Assembly (NCBI RefSeq): GCF_014202495.1
Contig: NZ_JACHHA010000011.1
Span: 1-64,000 of the forward strand
Length of the DNA stretch: 64,000 nucleotides
Reading direction: 5' to 3'
Origin: Cerasibacillus quisquiliarum
Lineage (GTDB): Bacteria > Bacillota > Bacilli > Bacillales > Amphibacillaceae
The notes below the pieces were generated by a model. The model was given only the letters and a program-made list of their open reading frames with translations, searched no databases and was not told the origin of the DNA. Below are positions 55,732-64,000 of this stretch, in pieces. Each line of letters begins with the position of its first letter. The first letter of the stretch is position 1. The position numbers and the translations under genes are program-made.

Positions 55732-57090
55732 ATGTACAAACAAAAAAAGAAAAAGCGTGAAAGTTGGGGTAGTAACTTTGGTTTTATTATGGCGACAGCC
55801 GGTTTTTCTATTGGTTTAGGTAATATTTGGCGTTTCTCCTATGTAGCTGGTCACAATGGTGGAGGTGCGTTTCTGTTTATTTATCTTATTATTATCGCAC
55901 TCATTGGGTTACCAATATTTTTAGCCGAAGCGGGACTCGGTAGAAAAGCTCAGTCAGGTATAATAACTGGGCTAAGAAAATTAACGAGACGTGGAAGTCC
56001 TTGGGTACTCATCGGTTGGATTGGCATTTTAGCCGCTTCTCTCATCATGTCTTACTATTTAATGATTATGGGTTGGATTTTTGCATACTTGATTAAGGTG
56101 ATCGCTGGTGGATTTTCAGGTATGACTGTTGAACAAATTGCACTTCATTACGAACAATTAACATCTAATCCATTAGCGGTATTTGGTTACACTTTAATAC
56201 CTGTCATACTTATCGGGCTCATCGTTTCAAGGGGTGTAAGAAATGGCATTGAAAAGTTTGTAAAGATTAGTATGCCACTCCTACTGTTCATGTTGATTAT
56301 CCTTTCAGCTTATTCACTCTCTTTACCGGGTGCCATGAAAGGGGTCTCTTGGTATTTGAAGCCAGACTTTTCAGCTATCAATGGGCAAACTTTTTTAGAA
56401 GCGTTAGGACAAGCATTCTTCTCCGTTGGTATTGGATTAGCAGGTGCTTTTACGTATGGTAGTTATTTACATCCTCATAAATCTGATTTAGTAAAGGGAA
56501 GTATTTGGGTCATTTCTTTTGATACATGTGTTGCTTTTTTATCTGGTCTTGTCATTTTTCCAGCTTTGTTTGCTTTCCATATTGCACCTGATTCAGGACC
56601 TGGTTTATTGTTTATTACCATTCCAAATTTGCTTAATCAAATGCCAGGTGGCATGATTTTTGGATTTTTGTTCTTCTTTTTAGTTGTGATTGCAGCTATT
56701 ACGACAGCTGTTGGATTAATTGAAACGATATCAGCTAATGCATCTGAATTATTGAAGATAGGTAGAAAAACAAGTGTTTGGCTTTGGCTCGGTTTCATCG
56801 TTCTTCTGGCTATCCCATCGATTTTATCTCATGGTCCTTGGGCAGCCATGAAATTTTTCGGCATGAGTATTTTTGAATTGATTGATTATGTATCTGGAAA
56901 TATTCTTCTTACAACAAGTGGTCTGTTCATTTCACTTTATGTCATTTTCTATTGGACATTCGATCGTTTTCAAATGGATATTAATACAGGTGCAACAACA
57001 TTAAAAATCACACCGATATGGAAGCCAATTATTTATTTTATCGTTCCGTGTGTCATATTAACCATATTAATTACAGGGTTGACTTCATGA
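55732..57090 (+). CDS. Na+-dependent neurotransmitter-type amino acid symporter (NSS/SNF)
   Basis: A 452-residue transporter of the SNF family with the first-helix signature SNFGFIMATAGFSIGLGNIWRFSYVAGHNGGGAF, Na+ site residues, and about 11-12 helices, like LeuT-type bacterial members. ATG 55732 follows GGGAGGAAG. It should import an amino acid or amine with Na+; the oxidase upstream suggests the same substrate. Spacing to the oxidase is 190 bp and holds repeat array D, so they may be separate transcripts. Confidence 0.9.
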   Translation: MYKQKKKKRESWGSNFGFIMATAGFSIGLGNIWRFSYVAGHNGGGAFLFIYLIIIALIGLPIFLAEAGLGRKAQSGIITGLRKLTRRGSPWVLIGWIGILAASLIMSYYLMIMGWIFAYLIKVIAGGFSGMTVEQIALHYEQLTSNPLAVFGYTLIPVILIGLIVSRGVRNGIEKFVKISMPLLLFMLIILSAYSLSLPGAMKGVSWYLKPDFSAINGQTFLEALGQAFFSVGIGLAGAFTYGSYLHPHKSDLVKGSIWVISFDTCVAFLSGLVIFPALFAFHIAPDSGPGLLFITIPNLLNQMPGGMIFGFLFFFLVVIAAITTAVGLIETISANASELLKIGRKTSVWLWLGFIVLLAIPSILSHGPWAAMKFFGMSIFELIDYVSGNILLTTSGLFISLYVIFYWTFDRFQMDINTGATTLKITPIWKPIIYFIVPCVILTILITGLTS

Positions 57091-57329
57091 TTAAAACAAG
57101 GTCAGGAAGATAGATAGTCTCTTATAATAGCCACTGTTGAATAAAAGCAATGATGAGAGGGAAGTTGACAATCTAACGAGAGATTACTTCACATTGGAGA
57201 ATGCCATGATAGATACACTCATCAATTAGACGAGAGTTACTTAACATTGAAAGATTAATCTAATGACATCGCTAAATACGACTAAATGATTTGACTCTTA
57301 CTTGTCTCCTTGCAATTTATATGAAATGT

Positions 57330-57367
57330 TAAAAAAGAGCGTCCTAACTGGACTGCTCTTTTTTTAT
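57330..57367. terminator. bidirectional terminator
   Basis: AAAAAAGAGCG-TCC/GGA-CTGCTCTTTTTT. It lies between the symporter and the minus-strand trhP2. Confidence 0.85.
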
Positions 57368-58596
57368 CGTTTTTTACGCATCATATCGTATTTTTTAACT
57401 GGCGCATCGACTTTCATTTTAACAATCATCATCGGATGTGGTGCTCGATCAATCGGTTCTCCCTTTTCATCCCACATTTGTTCAACCTTTTGATATAGAT
57501 GAGTAAATCCAGGTCCATAAAATTCAATTTCATCGCCTATGCCAAAATTGTTGCGCTGTTCAATAGTGGCGATACCCGTTTCTTCATCATAATCTAAAAC
57601 TTGTCCGATGAAGCGGTGCACTGGAATTTTACGACGCTTACCAAAAAGTTGTTGGCTTTCATCTGGTATGCCATAATAAAATCCTGTCGCAAGTTCACGT
57701 TGTGCGACTTTCCATAATTCTTCTTCCCATGCAGGGTTGAATTCATAATTGTCCGGATCTTTACAGTACGTATCAATCGCTTGTCGATAGACATTCGATA
57801 CAGTCGATACATAATGAATTGATTTCATTCGCCCTTCGATTTTTAGACTATCTACTCCTGCTTCCACCAAATCAGGAATATGGTGAATCATTGACATATC
57901 AACTGCACTCATAGAAAAGTCCTCAGTCGGTTCGCCACCAAGCAATGACTGGCGTTGATTTGAGCTGTCCACTTCAAATAAATCATATTTCCAGCGACAT
58001 GATTGTGAGCAACCACCACGGTTAGCATCTCGCATGGACATGTGATTAGATAGGACACAACGACCAGAATAAGAAATACACATCGCTCCATGTATAAAAA
58101 CTTCTAATTCTACATCTGTATTTTCACGTATTTCTCTTATTTCATCCATACTTACTTCACGCGCTAATACGACACGTTCCAGTCCTTCTTCTTTCCAGAA
58201 ATTTAGTGTTTCATAGTTTGTCGCCGATGCTTGCGTTGATAAATGAATCGGTAGTCCTTCTGCTTCTGTTGCACATATTTCAATTAATGCTGGATCTGAA
58301 ACAATGACTGCATCAATTCCTATATCTCTTACTGAACGGAAAAATTCTCCCGCTCCTTTTGCATCATGTTCATGTGTTACCATATTTGCGGCGACATACA
58401 CTTTCGCATCATGTGCTTTTGCAAAGGCAATGCCTTCTTTCATTTCATCGATTGTGAAATTTCCTGCACGGCGGCGTAAGCTAAATTCATTTCCACCAAT
58501 ATAAACAGCATCTGCACCATACCGAATCGCTGTTTTTAATTTTTCAAGTGTTCCTGCTGGTGCAAGTACTTCTGGCTTTTTAGTAATTGTACGCAA
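57364..58596 (-). CDS. trhP2: tRNA hydroxylation protein TrhP2 (U32 peptidase family)
   Basis: A U32-family protein of about 410 residues (YrrO-like). It has the PEVLAPAGTLEKLKTAIRYGADAVYIGG start, the family signature VFIHGAMCISYSGRCVLSNHMSMRDANRGGCSQSCRW with four cysteines (probable iron-sulfur or metal site), and a C-terminal beta domain. In B. subtilis YrrO (TrhP2) and YrrN (TrhP1) act in prephenate-dependent hydroxylation of tRNA U34 (ho5U), not proteolysis. TTG 58596 has GGAGGAAAAG at ideal spacing; ATG 58611 is the alternative. It follows trhP1 directly. Confidence 0.9.
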   Translation of the reverse strand: MRTITKKPEVLAPAGTLEKLKTAIRYGADAVYIGGNEFSLRRRAGNFTIDEMKEGIAFAKAHDAKVYVAANMVTHEHDAKGAGEFFRSVRDIGIDAVIVSDPALIEICATEAEGLPIHLSTQASATNYETLNFWKEEGLERVVLAREVSMDEIREIRENTDVELEVFIHGAMCISYSGRCVLSNHMSMRDANRGGCSQSCRWKYDLFEVDSSNQRQSLLGGEPTEDFSMSAVDMSMIHHIPDLVEAGVDSLKIEGRMKSIHYVSTVSNVYRQAIDTYCKDPDNYEFNPAWEEELWKVAQRELATGFYYGIPDESQQLFGKRRKIPVHRFIGQVLDYDEETGIATIEQRNNFGIGDEIEFYGPGFTHLYQKVEQMWDEKGEPIDRAPHPMMIVKMKVDAPVKKYDMMRKKR

Positions 58597-58618
58597 CGTC
58601 TTTTCCTCCATTTTCTTT

Positions 58619-59539
58619 TTATTTTACATCTGATGGGTCCATCGTATAAAATCCTGCCGACATTGATCGTTCCTCAGGATGTAGTGATTCCAATTTTTCT
58701 TGTAATGATTTCATCAGGTCATTTGACCATTCTTTATTAATAAATGCTTCTTTAGCTCGAACAAATAACTTTGCAATTTCGACGAATGATTCTCCTTTTG
58801 TAAAAATACCGTCTAATTTCCACGTAGTTAAACCCGTCTCAACTAATTGGTCAAGAAATGGTAAGAGATTCACATCGTCTGTCGCGAAAATATGAGTTCC
58901 ATTTATATCTTCATAGACTGAATAATGAGTTTCCGGATCTTTCTTTTCCGATACAAATAATCCTGCGTCTTTGTCTGTTTTTGTATTTTGTTTTGTAAAG
59001 TTAACGTAGTTTTGCACAAGCGGTCGCAAAGATTGATGTATACAAGTTGCACCATAAACTAAAATCTCAAGTGGGACAGTGACTTGTTTACGCATTTCTT
59101 TTAATTCTTCATATGGTAATTCTCGCGCTAATACAGCACCCTTAGCTCCACGTTTAACCCAAAAGTTTATTTGATTTGCACTTGTGACCATTGTTTGCGC
59201 ATCATAAATATAAGGGATGTTAATCTCATTTTTATTTATTAAATGGATCACACCGGGATCTCCTACTGTGATCTCATCCACTTTAATCTTTTCAAGTTCC
59301 TTCAAATAAGGTATAACTGTTTTTATTCGATCATTATGCATAATGGCATTAACGGCAACACAAATTTCTTTTCCTTTAGCATGTGCTTTATCCGTAATGT
59401 GAGCAATCTCATCTAATGTAAAACTTTCTGGTAATCGTAAGCCAAATGCTTCTTCACCTATGTATAACTTATCAACTCCAGCCTCAAGCAATTGCTCTGC
59501 TTGATCTATTGATTCGGCCGTCGCTATTAGTTCAATCAT
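58619..59539 (-). CDS. trhP1: tRNA hydroxylation protein TrhP1 (U32 peptidase family)
   Basis: The 306-residue U32 protein (YrrN-like) starts MIELIATAESIDQAEQLLEAGVDKLYIGE, with LEILVYGATCIHQS. It lacks the cysteine cluster seen in its partner, as YrrN does. It sits upstream of trhP2, about 10-20 bp away, so they are cotranscribed. The third B. subtilis gene of the set, yrrM (trmR), is not in the window on its upstream side. An AGGAGGATTG site precedes the ATG. Confidence 0.9.
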   Translation of the reverse strand: MIELIATAESIDQAEQLLEAGVDKLYIGEEAFGLRLPESFTLDEIAHITDKAHAKGKEICVAVNAIMHNDRIKTVIPYLKELEKIKVDEITVGDPGVIHLINKNEINIPYIYDAQTMVTSANQINFWVKRGAKGAVLARELPYEELKEMRKQVTVPLEILVYGATCIHQSLRPLVQNYVNFTKQNTKTDKDAGLFVSEKKDPETHYSVYEDINGTHIFATDDVNLLPFLDQLVETGLTTWKLDGIFTKGESFVEIAKLFVRAKEAFINKEWSNDLMKSLQEKLESLHPEERSMSAGFYTMDPSDVK

Positions 59540-59717
59540 TCACAATCCTCCTCTAGAAAGAAAACAAATATATTAATAATGGTATCATACTATTTATCTT
59601 TTCATATGAAAATTTTATGACATTCTATACAAGATGACAAATTTTTTTCAAAATCAGCGTTAACCACCTTCGCTTAAAAGACTATAAAATCAGTTGTGAA
59701 AGGCATTATTCACACAA

Positions 59718-59765
59718 AAATATCCCTTTTGGCAATGACCGCACTACCAAAAAGGATATCTTCTC
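59718..59765 (-). terminator. terminator of the small membrane protein gene
   Basis: ATATCCCTTTTGG/CCAAAAAGGATAT with a loop of about 14 bases. Confidence 0.85.
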
Positions 59766-59769
59766 TTTA

Positions 59770-60093
59770 TTATTCATTTTGGGCGGTTGCTACTTTAAGC
59801 GACTGTTGTTCTGACTTATAATGATTATTCGGAAAGAACAATACGCTTCCAAGTAAGACAAGTGACATTAAGCTTAGAAATGCTTCACCAAATGTAAATT
59901 GGCCAATTGTTCCATGTCGATCTGCCAACACACCCGCTTGATAAAATGAAACAACACTAAATACCCAAGCTAAAAACGATAAAATAAAACGACTATTTTT
60001 TAACCCCTTTGTTTTCTCACTAAACACATATAACACGAACATAATGAAATAAGCAAATACAGAACCAACAATAATTGATGATAAAATTGACAT
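59770..60093 (-). CDS. small three-helix membrane protein
   Basis: A 107-residue product with three hydrophobic segments (about 2-25, 36-55, 70-90) and a charged tail. It starts MSILSSIIVGSVFAYFIMF behind GGGGGAGGGG. It is a single-gene unit with a terminator. I do not recognise the family; function unknown. Confidence 0.7.
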   Translation of the reverse strand: MSILSSIIVGSVFAYFIMFVLYVFSEKTKGLKNSRFILSFLAWVFSVVSFYQAGVLADRHGTIGQFTFGEAFLSLMSLVLLGSVLFFPNNHYKSEQQSLKVATAQNE

Positions 60094-60238
60094 CTATTGA
60101 GCCCCTCCCCCACATTATTCTGTATTCTATCCCTATTAAAACAAGATTTTATCATTTTGTCAAAAATTAGACACATTTTATTCATCTATTGTTCATAATT
60201 GACAATTGATTAATGTGTATGAATTGTTATGTTCATTA

Positions 60239-60859
60239 TCAAAAAGTGTAAACGAGCTGCACTGTCGCTTGTATAATTATTTGTCCGGATTCAATCTGGG
60301 TAGAGGTTTTATTTAATGCTAAAAATGGTTGCGCTTGTTGGGGTGTGATTTCTGTAATGGAGATTGGCTTAGGATTTAAAGTTAAGTGTAGTGTTTGAGC
60401 GATTGTTTGGGCTTTTTTTTCTGCATCACGCATTGCAAGTGCAAGTGCTTGTAGGTAAATTGGTTGAGGATTTTTTATTTGTAATTGAATGTTTCCAACT
60501 CGATTAACACCTAGTTGAACAGCAGAATCGATGATTTTTCCTGCTTCATTAATATCTCTTATTTCGATTAATAGGCCATGTGTCACTTCATACCCAGTAA
60601 ATAGTTGTTCACCATTTTGATAGTCGTATTTTGGTTGAATCGTATATTCTACTGTTCGGATATTTTCTCTTGGAATACCACGCTCTGTTATCGCTTGAAG
60701 GACTCTTGATATTTTTTCGGCATTAAATTGTTGAGCAATTGTTAAATCCAAATGTTCTGTCACAACATCTAAGCGAATCGTTAAGACATCAGGCATCGCA
60801 GATATGCTTCCCGTTCCGAAAACGGTCATACTCTCTTTCGTTTGATTTTTTAAAGACAT
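60239..60859 (-). CDS. SIMPL (DUF541) domain protein
   Basis: The 206-residue protein has the DUF541/SIMPL pattern: TVFGTGSISAMPDVLTIRLDVVTE, an IPRENIRTVEYTIQPKYDY segment, YEVTHGLLIEIRD and the final ALAMRDAEKKAQTIAQTL. Relatives are secreted or periplasmic and self-associate; this one has no signal peptide, so it would be cytosolic. Function is not established. ATG behind a GGATG site; single gene. Confidence 0.9.
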   Translation of the reverse strand: MSLKNQTKESMTVFGTGSISAMPDVLTIRLDVVTEHLDLTIAQQFNAEKISRVLQAITERGIPRENIRTVEYTIQPKYDYQNGEQLFTGYEVTHGLLIEIRDINEAGKIIDSAVQLGVNRVGNIQLQIKNPQPIYLQALALAMRDAEKKAQTIAQTLHLTLNPKPISITEITPQQAQPFLALNKTSTQIESGQIIIQATVQLVYTF

Positions 60860-60915
60860 GATGATCCCATCCTTTCATATGATACAAATATAATCAGAAA
60901 AGATGGGAGTTATGC

Positions 60916-61383
60916 CTATTCTTCGCCATGATATGAAACGATTGTATTATTTTTATAGATAAAATGATAGTTACGAATCTTGTTATCTTTTAACATATCA
61001 GGTAAGAAGTATTTGATGTTACTCACAACACCACGATTATTCTCGGATAAAATCCAATCAATATTTTTCCATTCAAGAATACCTTCTCGTGTCGCAAGTG
61101 GTGTATCATACTCAAATGTATCGGGTACTGTTGCCATATATACATACATGCCTCCAGTATATGAATCATCGACATTCCAAGTAATCTGTCCTTTATAATT
61201 CATTTCTGATAGGATAATGCCTGTCTCCTCCTTTACTTCTCTTAAAACACAGGCATCTCTTGTTTCATCATTTTCTAATTTTCCACCGACACCGTTCCAT
61301 AATCCTAAATTAGGAGAGTGATTGCGATTTAATAATAAAATATCGTTTTTTCTTTTAATAAAACAAATTGTATAAGGTAACAT
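60916..61383 (-). CDS. NUDIX hydrolase, MutT-like
   Basis: The 155-residue enzyme has a NUDIX box: GVGGKLENDETRDACVLREVKEETGI (consensus GX5EX7REUXEEXGU). It starts at ATG 61383, one base past the stop of the preceding NUDIX gene, with AAGGGATG as ribosome binding site inside that gene's end. It hydrolyses nucleoside diphosphate derivatives; the exact substrate (8-oxo-dGTP or other) is not visible. Coupled to the NUDIX gene upstream. Confidence 0.9.
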   Translation of the reverse strand: MLPYTICFIKRKNDILLLNRNHSPNLGLWNGVGGKLENDETRDACVLREVKEETGIILSEMNYKGQITWNVDDSYTGGMYVYMATVPDTFEYDTPLATREGILEWKNIDWILSENNRGVVSNIKYFLPDMLKDNKIRNYHFIYKNNTIVSYHGEE

Positions 61384-61384
61384 A

Positions 61385-61810
61385 CTACATCCCTTCTGTT
61401 GTCTTCCTTTTCTGTTCAATATAATCTAGTAAAAATGCTCGATCTTTAGGAAAGCTAAGCTTTATATGTTGAATCTCTCTTGCTGATTTCCAATCGATTT
61501 CATAAATGAGTTGATCCGGGTCTTGAATGTTTTTTTCCCCACCTGTAATCGTCACTTCGTAATAATGAACTTCAACTTGATTGTCTTGTATGACATCAGT
61601 CTTAATATATAGAAGACGTTCAACAACACCTTCGTAGCCTGTTTCTTCATATAGTTCTCTTAAACAACATGATGCAAATGTTTCATCCGGTTCCTTCCCG
61701 CCACTTGGTATGGTCCATTTTTTCTCTTCATCAGGTAGCCCTTGTTTAACCATTAAAATTTCAAAATTTTCATTGATACAAACTGCAGCTGCACCAAACC
61801 ATGTCTTCAT
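61385..61810 (-). CDS. NUDIX hydrolase
   Basis: The 141-residue enzyme has a NUDIX box IPSGGKEPDETFASCCLRELYEETGY. It starts at ATG 61810, behind AAAGGGG with nine bases spacing; a GTG ten codons upstream has no site. It is directly upstream of a second NUDIX gene with 1-bp spacing, an unusual tandem pair, and probably cotranscribed. Substrate unknown. Confidence 0.9.
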   Translation of the reverse strand: MKTWFGAAAVCINENFEILMVKQGLPDEEKKWTIPSGGKEPDETFASCCLRELYEETGYEGVVERLLYIKTDVIQDNQVEVHYYEVTITGGEKNIQDPDQLIYEIDWKSAREIQHIKLSFPKDRAFLLDYIEQKRKTTEGM

Positions 61811-61855
61811 TGGCAGATCCCCTTTATATTGTTTTTCCACATAACATGTACTATC

Positions 61856-62377
61856 TCATTCTTTAACGGGTAACAACGGTTGTATAGAATCCCAACCATA
61901 GGCAATTTCAGTTAGTTTTTTACCACCAATATTAATGATTTCCGTATCAACATATTTTCCACCGAGCGATTCATAGAAATACTTTGAGTCATTATCTTTT
62001 AATACCCAAACGAGCATTGAATGCATCTGTTCTCTAAATAATTGTTCAGCTATCATTTGTACGAGCTTCTTACCGATGCCTTTTCCTTGATATGCTTTAA
62101 GCAAATAGATAGCATACAATTCGCCTTCATAATCATATTTTCCACTTCGTTCGATGCCACCTGATGCAAAGCCAACTACAGATTTTTCTGTATTTTCTAC
62201 TACAATCGCTTGATGATGAGCTAATATCATTTCCCATCTTTTTTCTAGCGAATCATACGTAAGTGTTTCATATAGGAACGATTGCGGCACAATCCCGTCA
62301 TACGTTGTTCGCCAACTGTCTACATGTACTTTAGCAAGCTGTGGAATGTCTTCGTTAGTCGCCAGTCGATACTTCAT
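61856..62377 (-). CDS. GNAT family N-acetyltransferase
   Basis: The 173-residue enzyme has the acetyl-CoA-binding motif YLLKAYQGKGIGKKLVQ (RxxGxG/A), with core strands typical of the GNAT fold and an N-terminal WRTTYDGIVPQSFL. The acceptor substrate is unknown. It starts at ATG 62377 with AGAGGG in front. It is the first of a leftward GNAT-NUDIX-NUDIX run, 45 bp before the first NUDIX gene. Confidence 0.9.
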   Translation of the reverse strand: MKYRLATNEDIPQLAKVHVDSWRTTYDGIVPQSFLYETLTYDSLEKRWEMILAHHQAIVVENTEKSVVGFASGGIERSGKYDYEGELYAIYLLKAYQGKGIGKKLVQMIAEQLFREQMHSMLVWVLKDNDSKYFYESLGGKYVDTEIINIGGKKLTEIAYGWDSIQPLLPVKE

Positions 62378-62449
62378 TTTATTCACCCTCTCTAATGATC
62401 TGAAATAACTATATATCTAATATACATTCTACCAATAGAACAGATCGTT

Positions 62450-64000
62450 TTACATTTCTTCTGGTGCTTTCATTCCTAATAAACGCATTCCTTCACGTAA
62501 CACGATTGTCACTGATTGAACGAGTGCCAGCCGATCATTCAATTCCGAATCATGTTGTAATATTTTCACTTGACTATAATATTGATTAAATGCGCGCGCA
62601 AGTTCAAGTAATAGTTTCGCAATATGTGATGCTTCATAATCTTTCAAAGCACGTGTCACAGCATGAGGAAAATCGAGCATCTTTTTAATAACGGTAAAAC
62701 TGTAGGAATCGGTTAAACCAGAAAATGATTCTATGTCTATGTCTCTTTTCGCTTTTCTTAAGATAGAGCAAGCACGTGCATGTGTATATTGGACATATGG
62801 CCCTGTCGAACCTTCAAAGGTGAGCATATCTTCTAAATCGAATTCAATATTATGATTGCGTTCATGTTTTAAGTCATGGAAAATAACCGCCCCGACTCCA
62901 ACTGCATGTGCTACATCGTCTTTATTTGCTAAATTAGGATTTTTCGTTTCAATATTTTTCTTCGCTAGTTGTATCGCTTCTTTTAGTACTTCTTCTAAGA
63001 GGACGACTTTTCCTTTTCGAGTGGACATTTTCTTGCCATCTTTTAAGATAAAGCCAAATGGAACATGTACCATATTCCGCGCCCAGTCGTATCCCATTTT
63101 ATTTAACACGGCGAATACTTGTTGAAAATGCAAGCGTTGTTCATGCCCAACAACATAAACCATTTTATCAAAATCGTACGTCTTTTTTCGATAACGCGCG
63201 GCTGTTATATCTCTTGTTGCGTATAGGGTGGCACCGTCTGATTTTTTGATGAGACATGGTGGCAACTCTTCATTTGTTAATTCAACAACTTCTGCTCCGT
63301 CTGACTCGGTGAGTAAGTTTTTATTGTCTAATTCTTGAATGGTGTCTGCCATTTTATCATTATAAAACGCTTCACCGTGATAGGAATCAAAACTCACCCC
63401 TAATAAGTCATAAATCCGCTTAAACTCTTGTAATGATGCATCACGGAACCATGTCCATAACTGTATAGATGCTTCATCACCGTCTTCTAATTGTTTAAAC
63501 GCGTCTCGAGCTTCTTGTTCGAGTTCGGGATGTCGTTCTGCTTCTTGATGAAAACGGACATATAATTCGAAAAGCTCCATAATCGGTTGTGCTCTAACAC
63601 GAGCTTTATCTCCCCACTTTTTATAAGCAACTATTAACTTTCCAAACTGTGTCCCCCAATCACCTATATGGTTAATTTTTACGACATCAAAACCACATTT
63701 TTCAGCGATTAAACTTAGAGTTTGACCGATAACAGTTGAGCGTAAGTGCCCCATTGAAAATGGTTTGGCGATATTTGGTGATGAAAAATCAATCGTCATT
63801 GTTTTACCTTTTCCAATATGTGTTGAACCGTATTGTTGTTGGTCTGTTAAAATATGCTTCAACACTTGTTCACTAATAGATTTTTTGTTAAAGAATGCGT
63901 TGAGATAAGGTCCATCTGCTTTGACTCTTTCAATCAATGGATGGTTAATTGTTGCGCTCAATTCACTTGCGATAAGAGCAGGTGACTTTTTAAATTGCTT
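62450..64000 (-). CDS. argS: arginyl-tRNA synthetase, 5' end outside window
   Basis: At least 516 residues are present; the N-terminal part (roughly 40 residues) lies past the right edge. The class I signatures are PNIAKPFSMGHLRSTVIG (HIGH-like) and KKMSTRKGK (KMSKS-like), and the C-terminal anticodon domain has a terminal GMRLLGMKAPEEM. It charges tRNA-Arg with arginine. The KMST variant and the neighbourhood (no ywiB beside it) suggest it may be the second argS type found in some bacilli. No stop or frameshift is visible. Confidence 0.95.
   Translation of the reverse strand, partial: KQFKKSPALIASELSATINHPLIERVKADGPYLNAFFNKKSISEQVLKHILTDQQQYGSTHIGKGKTMTIDFSSPNIAKPFSMGHLRSTVIGQTLSLIAEKCGFDVVKINHIGDWGTQFGKLIVAYKKWGDKARVRAQPIMELFELYVRFHQEAERHPELEQEARDAFKQLEDGDEASIQLWTWFRDASLQEFKRIYDLLGVSFDSYHGEAFYNDKMADTIQELDNKNLLTESDGAEVVELTNEELPPCLIKKSDGATLYATRDITAARYRKKTYDFDKMVYVVGHEQRLHFQQVFAVLNKMGYDWARNMVHVPFGFILKDGKKMSTRKGKVVLLEEVLKEAIQLAKKNIETKNPNLANKDDVAHAVGVGAVIFHDLKHERNHNIEFDLEDMLTFEGSTGPYVQYTHARACSILRKAKRDIDIESFSGLTDSYSFTVIKKMLDFPHAVTRALKDYEASHIAKLLLELARAFNQYYSQVKILQHDSELNDRLALVQSVTIVLREGMRLLGMKAPEEM

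Overview
The window is A+T-rich DNA from a low-GC Gram-positive, most likely a halotolerant or environmental Bacillaceae (Oceanobacillus/Virgibacillus-like; the genus is an inference). The grounds are AGGAGG-type ribosome binding sites with frequent TTG/GTG starts, LPXTG surface proteins, a BceRSAB-type module, the TrhP1/TrhP2 pair, a TPP riboswitch before tenA, and CcpA/BceR-type operators. Most genes lie on the minus strand.

Layout. 0-3.4 kb: worn accessory DNA, with a DUF3800-like remnant cut by a probable IS end, an N-truncated YgjP-type metallopeptidase, and an intact 684-codon nuclease-helicase (DUF2075/Schlafen group 3-like). 3.7-6.9 kb: a coiled-coil membrane protein, a YjdM/PhnA zinc-ribbon protein, a small membrane protein, and fmdA-fmdB (formamidase). 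7-15.7 kb: two giant sortase-anchored phosphoesterases, one fused to a phosphodiester glycosidase, whose last ~135 bp are nearly identical. 15.8-21 kb: a GntP-type permease, DegV, DUF779 and aldehyde dehydrogenase. 21.2-25.3 kb: TPP riboswitch-tenA, then a decayed ABC exporter with an intact TetR regulator and its likely operator, then a YiaA/B-like pseudogene. 25.4-32.4 kb: the RDD/SpoIIM/DUF58/MoxR/DUF4350/DUF4129/membrane-protein cluster. 32.8-38.8 kb: an LPXTG protein with an EEPGEG minisatellite, a membrane protein, a lipoprotein and a second acetamidase/formamidase. 39-46 kb: brnQ with a cre-like site, and a BceRSAB-type two-component/ABC module with a TTACA-N4-TGTAA box. 46-57 kb: a dicarboxylate/glutamate symporter, an orphan sigma-70 factor, a DUF5068-like lipoprotein, an isochorismatase-fold hydrolase, a TatD hydrolase, an MFS exporter, and a CdaR/FAD-oxidase/Na+-symporter module. 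57-64 kb: the TrhP1/TrhP2 tRNA hydroxylation pair, a SIMPL protein, two NUDIX hydrolases, a GNAT acetyltransferase and a 5'-truncated argS.

The most unusual element is a family of intergenic repeats with an exact 52-bp period. Arrays start near 17166, 22125, 39017 and 55590. Each unit carries an imperfect palindrome around GGAGTAGAG/CTCTACTCC, and arm changes are often matched in the partner arm. The spacers between palindromes differ between arrays. 52 bp is close to five helical turns, so the palindromes would lie on one face of the DNA. I do not recognise this as a named element.
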